64,000 nucleotides of DNA, taken from NCBI GenBank assembly GCA_028279505.1, contig JANQNP010000116.1:1-64000 (forward strand), written 5' to 3'. The position numbers and the translations under genes were made by a program. The notes under the pieces were generated by a model, which worked only from the letters and a program-made list of their open reading frames with translations, was not told the origin of the DNA and made no database searches. The stretch comes from Dehalococcoidia bacterium. Its GTDB lineage: Bacteria > Chloroflexota > Dehalococcoidia > UBA2979. Below are positions 26,523 to 34,902 of this stretch, piece after piece. Positions within the stretch are counted from its first letter, which is position 1, and each line of letters opens with the position of its first letter.

Positions 26523-27083
26523 TTAGCCCGGCCGGTACCAACCCGCCGCCTCCACCTCGGTCACGCCCGTGCGCTCCGCCTCGGGCAGCGCCCGCAGCAG
26601 TTCGGCCACCGTCTCGCCTCGCGTCGGGTGCCGCACCTCCGCGGCGACGTCGGCGAGGGGGACGAGGACGAAGCCGCGCTCGTGCAGCAGCGCGTGCGGC
26701 ACGCTCAGCTCCTCGGAGGCGACGGTCTCGTCCTCGAGCAGCAGGATGTCGATGTCGATCGGGCGCGCGGTCCAGCGCGGCGCGTCGAAGTCGCGGCCGG
26801 CGGCCGCTTCGATGTGCTTCGCCAGCCCGAGGATCGCGCTCGCCTCCAGCGACGTGTGCCCACGCGCTGCCGCGTTGAGGAACGCCGGCTGGTCCGTCAC
26901 GCCCCACGGCGGCGTCTCGTAGAGCGCGCTCACCGCCTCGATCGTGACTCCCCCCGCATCGAGGGCGTCGAGCGCATCGACGAGGTGAGCGACGCGATTC
27001 CCGAGGTTGCTGCCGAGCCCGAGGTAGACGCGCCGCAACGGCCGCGAAGCAGCGGAGTCCGAGCGACCTCGATCGCTGCTCAC
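26523..27083 (-). CDS. folK: 6-hydroxymethyl-dihydropterin pyrophosphokinase
   Basis: Folate synthesis enzyme that transfers pyrophosphate from ATP to hydroxymethyl-dihydropterin. The core begins RRVYLGLGSNLGNR, followed by SALYETPPWGVTDQPAFLNA, and RWTARPIDIDILLLEDE with the metal-binding Asp pair, then PHALLHERGFVLVPLADVA. Start at GTG 27083 overlaps the folP stop by 4 nt (GTGA); a TTG 16 codons later would also fit the HPPK N-terminus. Confidence 0.93.
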   Translation of the reverse strand: MSSDRGRSDSAASRPLRRVYLGLGSNLGNRVAHLVDALDALDAGGVTIEAVSALYETPPWGVTDQPAFLNAAARGHTSLEASAILGLAKHIEAAAGRDFDAPRWTARPIDIDILLLEDETVASEELSVPHALLHERGFVLVPLADVAAEVRHPTRGETVAELLRALPEAERTGVTEVEAAGWYRPG

Positions 27084-27943
27084 TGCTGCTCGGCCGGGTG
27101 CCAGCCGCGGACCACCGCGTCCGCCATCTGCACGACCTGGCGCATCTCGTCGACGTCGTGAACGCGGACGATGTCGACGCCCTGAGCCACCGCGAGGGCA
27201 AGCGTGGCGGCGGTGCCCCACTGCCGCTCGTTCGCGGTGCGATCGAGCACGTGACCAATCGTCGACTTCCTCGACGTGCCGATCAGCAGCGGCCGGCCGA
27301 GCGACCGCAGCTCGCCGAGCCGGCGCAGCATCTCCAGGTTCTGCACCGGCCCCCACCCGAAGCCGAAGCCGGGGTCGACGATCAGCCGGTCCTCGGCGGC
27401 GCCCGCGCGGAGCGCCAGCTCGAGGCTGATCGTCAGACCCGCCTCGATGTCGCCGATCACGTCGCCGCCGAAGTCCCGGCCGCGCTGGTTGTGCATCAGG
27501 ATCGCCGGCTTCCCCGAGGCGGCGAGCACGTCAGCCAGGTTCGGGTCGCCTCGGAGACCCCGCACGTCGTTGAGGGCGTCCGCGCCGGCGTGGAGGGCGC
27601 GCTCAGCGACCTCCGCCTTGCTCGTGTCGACCGTCACCGGCACATCGACCATGCGCCGCACCGCCATCAGCGAATGCTCGAGCCGCCGCCACTCCTCGGC
27701 CGCATCGATCGGCTCGTGATCGGGCCGCGTCGACTCCGCGCCGATGTCGACGAGATCCGCCCCCGTCTCGACGTGGCGAAGCGCCAGCTCCCCTGCCCGC
27801 CCCGGATCGATGATGCCGTCCCCAGAGAACGAGTCCGGAGCGACGTTGACGATCCCCATCACATAGGTGCGGACGCCCCAGTCGAACGTGCGATCGCCGA
27901 TCTGGGTGGGCGGCGGCTGGGGGACGAAGGCGCCGCTCGTCAC
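27080..27943 (-). CDS. folP: Dihydropteroate synthase
   Basis: Joins hydroxymethyl-dihydropterin pyrophosphate and p-aminobenzoate. 287 residues, TIM barrel: MGIVNVAPDSFSGDG, DIGAESTRPDH, VDTSKAEVAERAL, VDPGFGFGWGPVQNLEML, and GTSRKSTIGHVLD. GTG start at 27943 overlaps the preceding thioesterase stop by 4 nt. Confidence 0.97.
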   Translation of the reverse strand: MTSGAFVPQPPPTQIGDRTFDWGVRTYVMGIVNVAPDSFSGDGIIDPGRAGELALRHVETGADLVDIGAESTRPDHEPIDAAEEWRRLEHSLMAVRRMVDVPVTVDTSKAEVAERALHAGADALNDVRGLRGDPNLADVLAASGKPAILMHNQRGRDFGGDVIGDIEAGLTISLELALRAGAAEDRLIVDPGFGFGWGPVQNLEMLRRLGELRSLGRPLLIGTSRKSTIGHVLDRTANERQWGTAATLALAVAQGVDIVRVHDVDEMRQVVQMADAVVRGWHPAEQQ

Positions 27944-28350
27944 GTCGGAATGTGGGTCGTCGTCAGCTCGAGCAGCAGCTTGTCGTTGTCACCGGTGACC
28001 TGAGTCCGGATCACCGTGACCCGCCGCCCCGCGCGGACCACGCGCGCCGTCGCCGTCACGGTCCCGCCCAGCTGGTTCGAGAGGAACGTCGCATGCAGGT
28101 CGATCCCCGACATGAACTTCCCCTCGTTCGGCCCACCCGCCTGCGCAATCCCCGCCATCCTCGTCGCCACATTGTCCGCCAGCGAGATCAACGCCCCGCC
28201 ATGGATCGCCCCGGTCGGGTTCAGGTGATGCGGCTGCGTCACCAGCCGGCTGCTCGCATGATCATGGTTGGCCTCACCATGATCGAGCCCAATAAACTGC
28301 GCGAACGGGCTGTCCGGACTGTCGGCTGCCGGGTCGGCGTCATTGGTCAT
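27940..28350 (-). CDS. PaaI-family hotdog thioesterase
   Basis: 136 residues. Hotdog motif HLNPTGAIHGGALISLADNVAT, with the typical HGG and following Asp region, then SGIDLHATFLSN. Likely hydrolyses an acyl-CoA or aromatic-CoA. Its ATG overlaps the JAMM stop by 4 nt (ATGA) and its stop overlaps folP, so it is locked into a coupled four-gene unit. Substrate unknown. Confidence 0.88.
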   Translation of the reverse strand: MTNDADPAADSPDSPFAQFIGLDHGEANHDHASSRLVTQPHHLNPTGAIHGGALISLADNVATRMAGIAQAGGPNEGKFMSGIDLHATFLSNQLGGTVTATARVVRAGRRVTVIRTQVTGDNDKLLLELTTTHIPT

Positions 28351-28787
28351 GACGGCTCCACCACTTCGAGCGGCTCCTCCTCGATCTCACCGCCGGTGCG
28401 GATGTGGAACGCGCGGACGTGCGGCGGGTCGTACTTCAGTGAGACGAGGATGTAGTAGGCGTCCGGGTACATCGGATCGCGCTCGACCTCGCCGGGCGGG
28501 AAGAAGGCCTGGCGCACGTCCGTGGGCGACGGGTAGGCCTCGGAGGCGACGTGCGAGTGGTAGATCGCGAACAGCGTCTCGCCACTCTCATCGCGTGCAT
28601 TCTCGAGCTTCAGCATCGCAAGCGGGTCCATCGAGTAGCGATAGGGACTCGCCTCCACGTTCTTCACGCGATGGGCGCTAACCGCCTCGCCGTCGCGGCC
28701 GTTGATCTGGCCGCAGGCCTCGTTCGGGAGGTCGTCGCGCGCGTGGGCGACCATCTCGTCCACGAGCGCGCGGGAGATCCGAGGCAT
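28347..28787 (-). CDS. JAMM (M67) metalloprotease, Mec-type
   Basis: 146 residues from ATG 28787 (GGAAAGG upstream; the 22 codons before it look non-coding). The JAMM zinc site is complete: Glu23 in NEACG, then His77, His79, Ser87 and Asp90 in YHSHVASEAYPSPTD. In M. tuberculosis the related Mec protein acts on CysO adducts, and the MoaX fusion is cleaved; in other bacteria related enzymes trim residues after the GG of sulfur carriers. This window has such substrates at 1331, 37471, 38792 and 43946. First gene of a unit coupled to a thioesterase, folP and folK. Confidence 0.92.
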   Translation of the reverse strand: MPRISRALVDEMVAHARDDLPNEACGQINGRDGEAVSAHRVKNVEASPYRYSMDPLAMLKLENARDESGETLFAIYHSHVASEAYPSPTDVRQAFFPPGEVERDPMYPDAYYILVSLKYDPPHVRAFHIRTGGEIEEEPLEVVEPS

Positions 28788-28939
28788 CAACGGGCCTTTC
28801 CGTTGTTGAGCTAGTCGAGCGTTCAGGGTGGCAGCGAAGCGTGATCCGCGCATCCGCTACCCGACCGGAGGCACAGTCTGCGCGTCGGCCTGCGGAAGCT
28901 GCGCCGATCCTCGGTCGCCGAAGACACTGGCGAGGTGCG

Positions 28940-29785
28940 CTAGCCAACCTTGATCTGGTCGTAGGCGTAGGCGGCGCTCTCCTCGACGCGCTCGAAGCCG
29001 CGCCAGCCGCCGAAACGCTCGCTCATGGAGGCGGTGACGTCGGCGGCGGTCGTGTCGCGGTCGCGGCCGTCGGCGATGCCGGCCTCGACGCCGTCGACCA
29101 GGGCGACGATGAAGTCGCGGGCCTCGCCGAGCGCGGCCGGTTCGCCGACCGGACCGTGGCCGGCCATGAACTGCTCACAGGGCACCTCGGCGAGGCGGTT
29201 GTCGGTCGCGACCCAGTCCTTGAGGTAGCCGTCCTGCATGAACGGCACGCCGCCGTCCTGCGCAACGTCGCCAGTGAAGAGGAGGCCGTCGTCCGGCAGG
29301 TGGATGAAGATGTCGCCGCTGGTGTGGGCACGGCCGAAGTAGAGCAGGTCGATCTGGCGGCCGCCGAAGTAGAGCGACATTTGGTCCTCAAAGGTCAGAT
29401 CTGGCGGCGTGATCGTGACCGTCTTCGCCTCCTCGGACCAGGCGTCGTTGGCGGAGACGACGCGGTCGAGCCACCAGCGCTGGGCCTCGACGTCGAGCAT
29501 CTCGGCGCGGGCGTTGGCGTGGCCAATGATGGTGGAGTCCGGGAACTCCTCGTTGCCCCAGCTGTGGTCCCAGTGCGAGTGGGTGTCCACGACGTAACGG
29601 ATCGGCTTGTCGGTGAGCTCCTTGACGTCCGCGATCAGGTCGCGGCCGAACGAGGGCACGCGCAGCGAGTCAATCAGCAGGACGCCGTCGTCGCCGACGA
29701 TGATGCCGGCGTTGGTCAGACCCTCGTGGAGGCGGGCGTAGACGCCGGTCGCGAGCTCGATGATTTTGGTGTCGCCGGTGGCCAT
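28940..29785 (-). CDS. Metallo-beta-lactamase-fold hydrolase
   Basis: 281 residues. Zinc motif THSHWDHSWGN (HxHxDH), later histidine in RAHTSGDIFIHLPDDGLLFTGD and MAGHGPVG. GAGGAG before the ATG. The family resembles SoxH/quinoprotein-relay-type MBL proteins; no signal peptide. It is divergent from the PPOX-family gene. Substrate unknown. Confidence 0.9.
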   Translation of the reverse strand: MATGDTKIIELATGVYARLHEGLTNAGIIVGDDGVLLIDSLRVPSFGRDLIADVKELTDKPIRYVVDTHSHWDHSWGNEEFPDSTIIGHANARAEMLDVEAQRWWLDRVVSANDAWSEEAKTVTITPPDLTFEDQMSLYFGGRQIDLLYFGRAHTSGDIFIHLPDDGLLFTGDVAQDGGVPFMQDGYLKDWVATDNRLAEVPCEQFMAGHGPVGEPAALGEARDFIVALVDGVEAGIADGRDRDTTAADVTASMSERFGGWRGFERVEESAAYAYDQIKVG

Positions 29786-29826
29786 GGGTGTCTCCTCGTG
29801 GGTGCCGAACGGAGCATACGCGCGTC

Positions 29827-29838
29827 TATGCTGGCGCC
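29827..29838 (+). promoter_or_regulatory. -10 box placing the start of the PPOX gene
   Basis: TATGCT (29827-29832) lies 6 nt before GTG 29839. A transcript starting the usual 6-7 nt after the -10 would begin at the start codon, giving a leaderless mRNA. No SD exists before either GTG 29839 or ATG 29857. Confidence 0.45.
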
Positions 29839-30399
29839 GTGCCCACCAGCGGGCGCATGGACGAGGAGGCCGCGGTGGCCCGGATCTCGAGGAAGCTCGC
29901 GCTGACTGAGGAGGAGCTCGACGAGCTGATGACGTCGAGCTGGAACATGCGAATCGCGACCGTCGGTGGCGACGGGCGCATCAACCTCACGCCGATGTGG
30001 TTCGGCTGGGTGAACGGGAAGATCTATTTCACGGGGCGTGGCCAGAAGGTCGTGAACCTGCGCCGCAACTCGACCGCGACCGTGCTGGTCGACCAGAACG
30101 AGCGCTTCCCGGAGCTGGTCGGCGCGATGTTCCAGGGCACGGCGCAGGTCCTCGAGGACGCAGCCGCGGAGGCGGCCGACCCGGATCTCGAGGAGGCGCG
30201 CATGCTGATCGGGGCGAAGTACGCCGGCGGGCACGGGGAACCGGACGCAGCACCTCGGCGGAACGAGTCGACCGCCAGCGGAGACGCGAACCGGTGGGTG
30301 GTGTTCACACCCGACCGGCTCGTGAGCTGGGACAACCCGAAGATCGCCGCCCTCCAGGCGGCTCGCGCCGCGCGCGAGGGGTCTTCGACCCCTCGTTGA
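29839..30399 (+). CDS. PPOX/F420-binding split-barrel oxidoreductase
   Basis: 186 residues. The FMN/F420 split-barrel fold is seen in MRIATVGGDGRINLTPMWFGW, KIYFTGRGQKVVNLRRNSTATVLVDQ, and VVFTPDRLVSWDNPKI. Members use FMN or coenzyme F420; neighbours at 30445-31868 are F420-type, which favours F420. The frame extends 5' to 29788 but the -10 box supports GTG 29839. The 3' end runs into a terminator hairpin. Confidence 0.88.
   Translation: MPTSGRMDEEAAVARISRKLALTEEELDELMTSSWNMRIATVGGDGRINLTPMWFGWVNGKIYFTGRGQKVVNLRRNSTATVLVDQNERFPELVGAMFQGTAQVLEDAAAEAADPDLEEARMLIGAKYAGGHGEPDAAPRRNESTASGDANRWVVFTPDRLVSWDNPKIAALQAARAAREGSSTPR
30376..30394 (+). terminator. Terminator-like hairpin overlapping the PPOX stop region
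   Basis: GAGGGGTC-TTC-GACCCCTC, a perfect 8-bp stem, followed by GTTGACGCTTCGCG. The same hairpin core and a similar trailer recur after the acyl-CoA dehydrogenase (42442-42456), so it is a repeated terminator type. Confidence 0.5.
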
Positions 30400-30444
30400 C
30401 GCTTCGCGCCTCCAGGCGATCCGTCGCGGCGGAGTGGATTCGCC

Positions 30445-30882
30445 TCAGCGGCGCTCAAGGATCACGACTGGGATCGTCCGGGTGCCCGCGGCGGCCTCGA
30501 ACTCCTCGTAGAGCGGAGCGTCCGCCTTCTGGGCGGCCCAGATCGGGTCGCGCTCGGTCGGGTCGGCGACGCGGGCGGTGACGGGGATGGTCTCCGTCCC
30601 GACCTCGATCGTGACTTCCGGGTTCGCGAGGAGATTGTGGTACCAGGCCGGGTGGCGCGGACCGCCACCCGAGCCGAAGACCGCCCAGCGCGGTTCACCG
30701 TCGCCGTCGACCAGCCGATAGCGGAGCGGGTTGACGCGCGCCGCGCCCGACTTCGCGCCGACCGTGTGCAACAGCAGGACGCGGACGCCTTCGAGCATCC
30801 CGCCGATTTCGCCGCCGTTCTCGCGGAACTCGGCGATCAGCTGACGGTTCAGCTCGTTTGGGTCGTTCGCATCGGTGGTCAT
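30445..30882 (-). CDS. Deazaflavin (F420)-dependent nitroreductase family protein 1
   Basis: 145 residues of the Ddn/FGD-like family. Motifs LNRQLIAEFRENGGEIGG, LLLHTVGAKSGAARVNPL (F420-phosphate contact region), WYHNLLANPEVTIEVG and the ending TRTIPVVILERR. Split-barrel proteins of this kind reduce quinones or nitro compounds with F420H2. First of three tandem paralogues. Confidence 0.92.
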   Translation of the reverse strand: MTTDANDPNELNRQLIAEFRENGGEIGGMLEGVRVLLLHTVGAKSGAARVNPLRYRLVDGDGEPRWAVFGSGGGPRHPAWYHNLLANPEVTIEVGTETIPVTARVADPTERDPIWAAQKADAPLYEEFEAAAGTRTIPVVILERR

Positions 30883-30910
30883 TTCAGCACGGCTCCCCTG
30901 CTGCGATTGC

Positions 30911-31336
30911 CTAGCGCCGTTCGAGGATGACGACGGGGATTACTCGGCCCTGGGCCGTCTTCTCGTACTCGGCGAACTGGGGGGCGGCGGCCTTCTGGGA
31001 GGCCCAGATGCGGTCGTGCTCTTCGCCTTCGGCGGTGCGGGCGGTGACGTCGATGGTCTCGGCGCCGTACTCGATGGAGACGTCGCTGTTGGCGACGAGA
31101 TTGTGGTACCAGTCCGGGTTGGTCGGCGCGCCGCCTTTCGAGGCGAAGATGGCCCAGCCGTCGTCGAGCGGCTGGCAGACCAGGGGGTTGATGCGCTCCG
31201 CGCCGGACTTCGCGCCGATGGTGTGGAGGAGCACCATCGGGACGCCCTCGAAGGGGCCGCCGACCTTGCCGGCGTTCTCGCGGAACTCAGCGATGATGTG
31301 GCGGTTCATTTCGTTGACGTCGATCTCGTTGGTCAC
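30911..31336 (-). CDS. Deazaflavin (F420)-dependent nitroreductase family protein 2
   Basis: 141 residues, close paralogue of the neighbour: MNRHIIAEFRENAGKVGG, MVLLHTIGAKSGAERINPL, WYHNLVANSDVSIEYG, GRVIPVVILERR. The two lie 28 nt apart, indicating local duplication. Substrate unknown. Confidence 0.92.
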   Translation of the reverse strand: MTNEIDVNEMNRHIIAEFRENAGKVGGPFEGVPMVLLHTIGAKSGAERINPLVCQPLDDGWAIFASKGGAPTNPDWYHNLVANSDVSIEYGAETIDVTARTAEGEEHDRIWASQKAAAPQFAEYEKTAQGRVIPVVILERR

Positions 31337-31442
31337 TTCGGATCCTTGGGCTGGTCGATGAGTTCAAACATGATCAACTTACCATTGGTTAGCGTGCCTC
31401 GCCATGCGCTGGCGTGGAGTTCGGGGGCCGGGCGGTATGGGG

Positions 31443-31868
31443 CTAGGCGGAGGGCTCGCGTGGCTCGAGGAGGATGACGGGGATGGTGCGGTCCGCGGTG
31501 CGCTCGTAGGCGGCGAAGGCGGGCATGAGGGTCTTCTGGCGGGTCCAGATCTCGTCGCGCTCGGAGCCGGTGGTGAGGCGGGCCCAGACGGGGATGGTGT
31601 CGGGGCCGAATTCGATGGTTGTGTCCGGGTTCGCGAGGAGGGTGCGGAGCCAGGCGGGCTCGGTGGTGGCGCCGCCCTTCGAGGCGAAGATGGCCCAGGC
31701 GCCATCGAGGGGCTGGCAGGTGAGCGGGACGATGACCGGGTCGCCGTCGGCGCTCTGGACGTGGAGGAGGAGGACGGGGACGCCTTCGAAGTTGCCGCCG
31801 AGGCGGCCTTCGTTGGCGCGGAACTCCTCGATGTAGGGGGCGTTCCTGGAGGGTGGGGTGTCGGGCAC
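31443..31868 (-). CDS. Deazaflavin (F420)-dependent nitroreductase family protein 3, divergent
   Basis: 141 residues from GTG 31868; the frame continues open upstream but that stretch is Pro/Ser noise. Same family: YIEEFRANEGRLGGNFEGVPVLLL, WLRTLLANPDTTIEFG, RTIPVILLEP. The GAKSG motif of the two paralogues is replaced by VQSADGDPV, so cofactor binding may differ or be lost. Confidence 0.85.
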   Translation of the reverse strand: MPDTPPSRNAPYIEEFRANEGRLGGNFEGVPVLLLHVQSADGDPVIVPLTCQPLDGAWAIFASKGGATTEPAWLRTLLANPDTTIEFGPDTIPVWARLTTGSERDEIWTRQKTLMPAFAAYERTADRTIPVILLEPREPSA

Positions 31869-31944
31869 GGGTGGGAGTCGCTCCGTCGGTGAGGGCTGCG
31901 CCGCGGGTCGGGTCCTTCCCGGACCGGGGCTCGTCGTGTCGAGG

Positions 31945-32451
31945 CTACTCCGCGGGGTCGACGCGACTGAGGCGGCCGCTCTCGACGTCGTAGACGAAGC
32001 CGGCGAACTCGAGGTCGGGGCGGAGGAGTTTGCAGGCGCGGAGGCGGGCGAGGTCTTCGCGCACGGAGGCTTCGACGTCCTCGAAGGGGTCGAAGTCGAC
32101 GCCTGTGAGGTCAACGGGGCGCGACGCTTCGATCTGGCGACGGATGGCGTCGTTGGAGGGGGCGGCGAGGCCGCAACGGGTGTGGTGGATGACGCCGACG
32201 TGGCGGCTGCCGAGCTGGTCGGTGGAGAGGATGAGGGAGCGGATCACGTCGTCGGTGACGCGGCCACCGGCGTTGCGGAGGATGTGGGCGTCACCGACCT
32301 CGAGGCCGAAGGCGTGGAGGTCGTCGATGCGGGCGTCCATACAGGTGAGGACGGTGACGTGCCTGGCCGGAGCGGCGGCGACGGCGGCGCCACCAAAGTG
32401 CTCGGCGAACCGGGCGTTCGCGCGGAAGATGTGGTTCAACGGAGCCACCAT
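31945..32451 (-). CDS. Beta-class carbonic anhydrase
   Basis: 168 residues, at the small end for the family. Zinc ligands and active site: TCMDARID (Cys, Asp-Arg dyad) and HHTRCG (His, Cys); NAGGRVTDDVIRSL follows the first. Interconverts CO2 and bicarbonate in the cytoplasm. The next gene, on the other strand, is the HTH-VOC fusion. Confidence 0.93.
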   Translation of the reverse strand: MVAPLNHIFRANARFAEHFGGAAVAAAPARHVTVLTCMDARIDDLHAFGLEVGDAHILRNAGGRVTDDVIRSLILSTDQLGSRHVGVIHHTRCGLAAPSNDAIRRQIEASRPVDLTGVDFDPFEDVEASVREDLARLRACKLLRPDLEFAGFVYDVESGRLSRVDPAE

Positions 32452-32617
32452 TCACCTCTCAAAGCTGTCGCGACGTTCGTGTCGTGAATGGGCTGTCGTA
32501 CGACGTGGGAGCTTACTCCTGATGAGCGCTGATGCCACCCCCGAGGTGAAATTCGCCGCGGTGGCGGCGAGCGAGCGGGGAGGGTAATTCGCGGTGGCGC
32601 GCGGTAGGGTGCGGCCG

Positions 32618-33247
32618 ATGACGAGTGGTCGACCTCGGGGGCGGCCCCGACACGACGACATTCTGACGCCAACAGAGTGGCGGGTGGTGCACGCCGCCCA
32701 GCACGGGCGGACGAACCGGGAGATCGCCTCGGCTCGCGGCGTGAGCGTCGATGCGGTGAAGTATCACGTCGCCAACTCGCTCGCGAAGCTGGGATTGGCG
32801 AACAAGCGCGCGCTCCAACAGTGGTTTCGGGCGCCGAAGGACAGCGCGCTGGCGAGGCGGGGAGAACAGATGGGTGAAGCACTCCAGCTTGGGGCGGTCG
32901 GTCAGATCTCTCGGAGCGTGTCGGACGTCGAGGCGTCGACGGCGTTCTACGGGGAGGTGCTAGGGCTGCGGCACCTGTATTCGTTCCCTGGGATGGCGTT
33001 CTTTGACCTCGATGGGACGCGGCTGTTCCTGACGGAGGAGAGTGAGCTGCCGGCCGGAGAGTCGGTGTTGTACCTGCGGGTGTCCGATATCGCGTCGGCG
33101 TACGAGGAGTTGCAGCAACGTGGGGTGGAGTTCACGCACGCGCCGCACATGATTCACCGTCACGAGGACGGGACCGAGGAGTGGATGGCGTTCTTCGAGG
33201 ACCCGGATGGGCGGGTGTTGGCGGTGATGGAACAGGTGAGGGCGTAG
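32618..33247 (+). CDS. LuxR-type HTH fused to a VOC/glyoxalase domain
   Basis: 209 residues. A basic AT-hook-like stretch (SGRPRGRPRHDD) precedes a LuxR-type HTH (LTPTEWRVVHAAQHGRTNREIASARGVS, quoted in two overlapping parts at most; then VDAVKYHVANSLAKLG), and a VOC domain follows: QISRSVSDVEASTAFYGEVLGL, FFDLDGTRLFL, FFEDPDGRVLAVMEQ. The VOC part may sense a ligand or be an enzyme. ATG 32618 is 7 nt after TAGGGT, a possible -10. A GTG at 32594 is an alternative start. Confidence 0.85.
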   Translation: MTSGRPRGRPRHDDILTPTEWRVVHAAQHGRTNREIASARGVSVDAVKYHVANSLAKLGLANKRALQQWFRAPKDSALARRGEQMGEALQLGAVGQISRSVSDVEASTAFYGEVLGLRHLYSFPGMAFFDLDGTRLFLTEESELPAGESVLYLRVSDIASAYEELQQRGVEFTHAPHMIHRHEDGTEEWMAFFEDPDGRVLAVMEQVRA

Positions 33248-33363
33248 TCGTCGGGGGCGTAGCCCCCCCGACATCCCCCTCCCCGGATCGCCTGGGTTCC
33301 TGGTTCTTTCGATTGCCCTGCGGGCGGTGGCGGGTTCTGAGGCTTCGCTGAGGAGCGGGTTTG

Positions 33364-34140
33364 CGCGCTTGCGAGGAGGCGGCGAGCTGGTGCGCTGCGA
33401 GCGACCATCGTGGACGTGATCGTCGTCGGGGGCACTCGCCCCCGACACCCCCGCTTGGGGCTTCGCCCGGGGGCTCTTACTTCGGTCGCGCGCTGCGCGA
33501 GGGGGTGTCCCCAGGACCCCTCCAAGCGGTGAGCCGGGAGGCCGCTGCCGGCCTCGGTGGCCGCGAATACGTCTGCGGCGTGACGGTGTGGGGCATGAGT
33601 CTGGTGGTTGCGGCTTGGAGTCGGGAGTTCTGGTACCGCTCGGCCAACCTTCGGAGGTCGGGCCCGCTCCGGGGGAAGAGTCTGTGCGCTTGCGAGGCGG
33701 CGGCTGGCGCGTTCGCTGCGAGCGGACTCGGTGGACGTGATCGTCGTCGGGGGCACTCGCCCCCGACACCCCCGCACGGGGACAGGGTGTCCCCGTGACC
33801 CCTCCAAGCGGTGAGCCGGGAGGCCGCTGCCGACCTCGGTGGCCGCGAATACGTCTGTGGCGTGACGGTGCGGGGCATGAGTCTGCTGGTTGCGTCTTGT
33901 AAGTCGGGAGTTCCGGTACCGCTAGGCCATCCGTCGGAGACGGGAGCCGCTCAAGGGGGAAAGTCTTGCCGCTCGCGAGGTGACGACAAACTTCTGTGCT
34001 GCGAACGATCTTCGCGGACGTGATCGTCCTCGGGGCACTCGCGCCCGACACCCTCGCTTGGGGCTTCGCCCGGACGGGGGCTCTTACTCTGGTCGCGCGC
34101 TGCGCGAGGGGGTGTCCCCTTGACCCTCGAAGCCGGGGGC
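33364..34140. repeat. Three head-to-tail copies of a dispersed repeat of about 300 bp
   Basis: Units begin near 33364, 33680 and 33963. Shared anchors are GTGGACGTGATCGTCGTCGG or close variants (33410, 33731, 34013), then a strong hairpin GTCGGGGGC-ACTC-GCCCCCGAC, then ACCCCTCCAAGCGGTGAGCC, and GGTGGCCGCGAATACGTCTG. Units 1 and 3 contain a segment with GCGCGCTGCGCGAGGGGGTG that unit 2 lacks. A fourth copy is at 40731-40980 and a hairpin-only relic at 43790-43810. No convincing gene lies in any copy. Confidence 0.85.
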
Positions 34141-34348
34141 TCTCCGGTGTTGAGCGCCCTCAGGTCCGCTCGCGTTCGCGAACGAGCGCCAGCTCTCCAT
34201 CGCCGTCGGAGGGCCGACGGGTCTTGATTGCCTGGTCGGCGCCAGCCCCACGCTGGGTCGCCAACGCTCATTCTTAGGACGAGTACCGACATAGGTTTGG
34301 CACAGGTTCCTCATTTCGCCTATCGGCCTCGGCTTGAACGGGTACTCG
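34141..34348. other. Gap after the repeat block, no gene seen
   Basis: 208 bp without a supportable coding region. The first 40 bp decay from repeat unit 3; the rest contains TCGCGTTCGCGAACG-type short palindromes but no promoter or RNA gene that I can support. Confidence 0.4.
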
Positions 34349-34684
34349 TCACCGGCGCTTGACCGCGTCGGCTCCTTCGCCCACGACCAGGTCTTGGTTC
34401 ACAGCGTTCAGGTCGATGCCAACCAATTCCCAGGTTCTGATTTCTGCTTCTGCAGCCTTGCTCTTGAGGTAGGGGTCAGCCTCGGCTTTCTGCTTTGCTT
34501 CCTCGAAGCTGGAACAGAAGAGCAGATAGCCACCGAAGTAAGGCTCGGACTCGCTGAACCCGCCACCCAGGAGAATGCTGCCCTCAGCGATCAGGGCATC
34601 GATGAACGTCTCGTGCTCCTCGTCGATGGCACTAGAAATGCGCTGCGTATCTCCCTTCAGTAGAACCAGGTAGTACATCGTCAC
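34349..34684 (-). CDS. YciI-like protein
   Basis: 111 residues with a YCII-type ferredoxin-like fold: MYYLVLLKGDTQRIS, EEHETFIDALIAEGSILLGGG, GYLLFCSSFEEAKQKAEADPY and TWELVGIDLNAV. Codon use is less GC-biased than neighbours. Family members are small stand-alone enzymes or partners of sigma factors; role unknown. Confidence 0.82.
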   Translation of the reverse strand: MTMYYLVLLKGDTQRISSAIDEEHETFIDALIAEGSILLGGGFSESEPYFGGYLLFCSSFEEAKQKAEADPYLKSKAAEAEIRTWELVGIDLNAVNQDLVVGEGADAVKRR

Positions 34685-34902
34685 GTTCAGTTCCCTTTAG
34701 CCCGATCATCACGGTGATGGCCTGGTCGCTCCGGGTCGACGCGCAACGTCGGGCGCTCCTGGCGCCAGCTCCTGTTGCGGTGGATTGGCTGCGCCGTCAC
34801 CGGGGCCGAACGGCCCCGAACGAGGTGTCCGGGGTGTACGAGCGCAGTCGTCGGGCTCGCATCTCGCGAACGGGGAGCTCTCGAGGCCGATGCGTGCGGC
34901 GG

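Noticed and set aside
33160..34051. Open frames inside the repeat block
   Set aside because: The frames differ between copies, have no SD, and follow the repeat rather than a protein; treated as non-coding.
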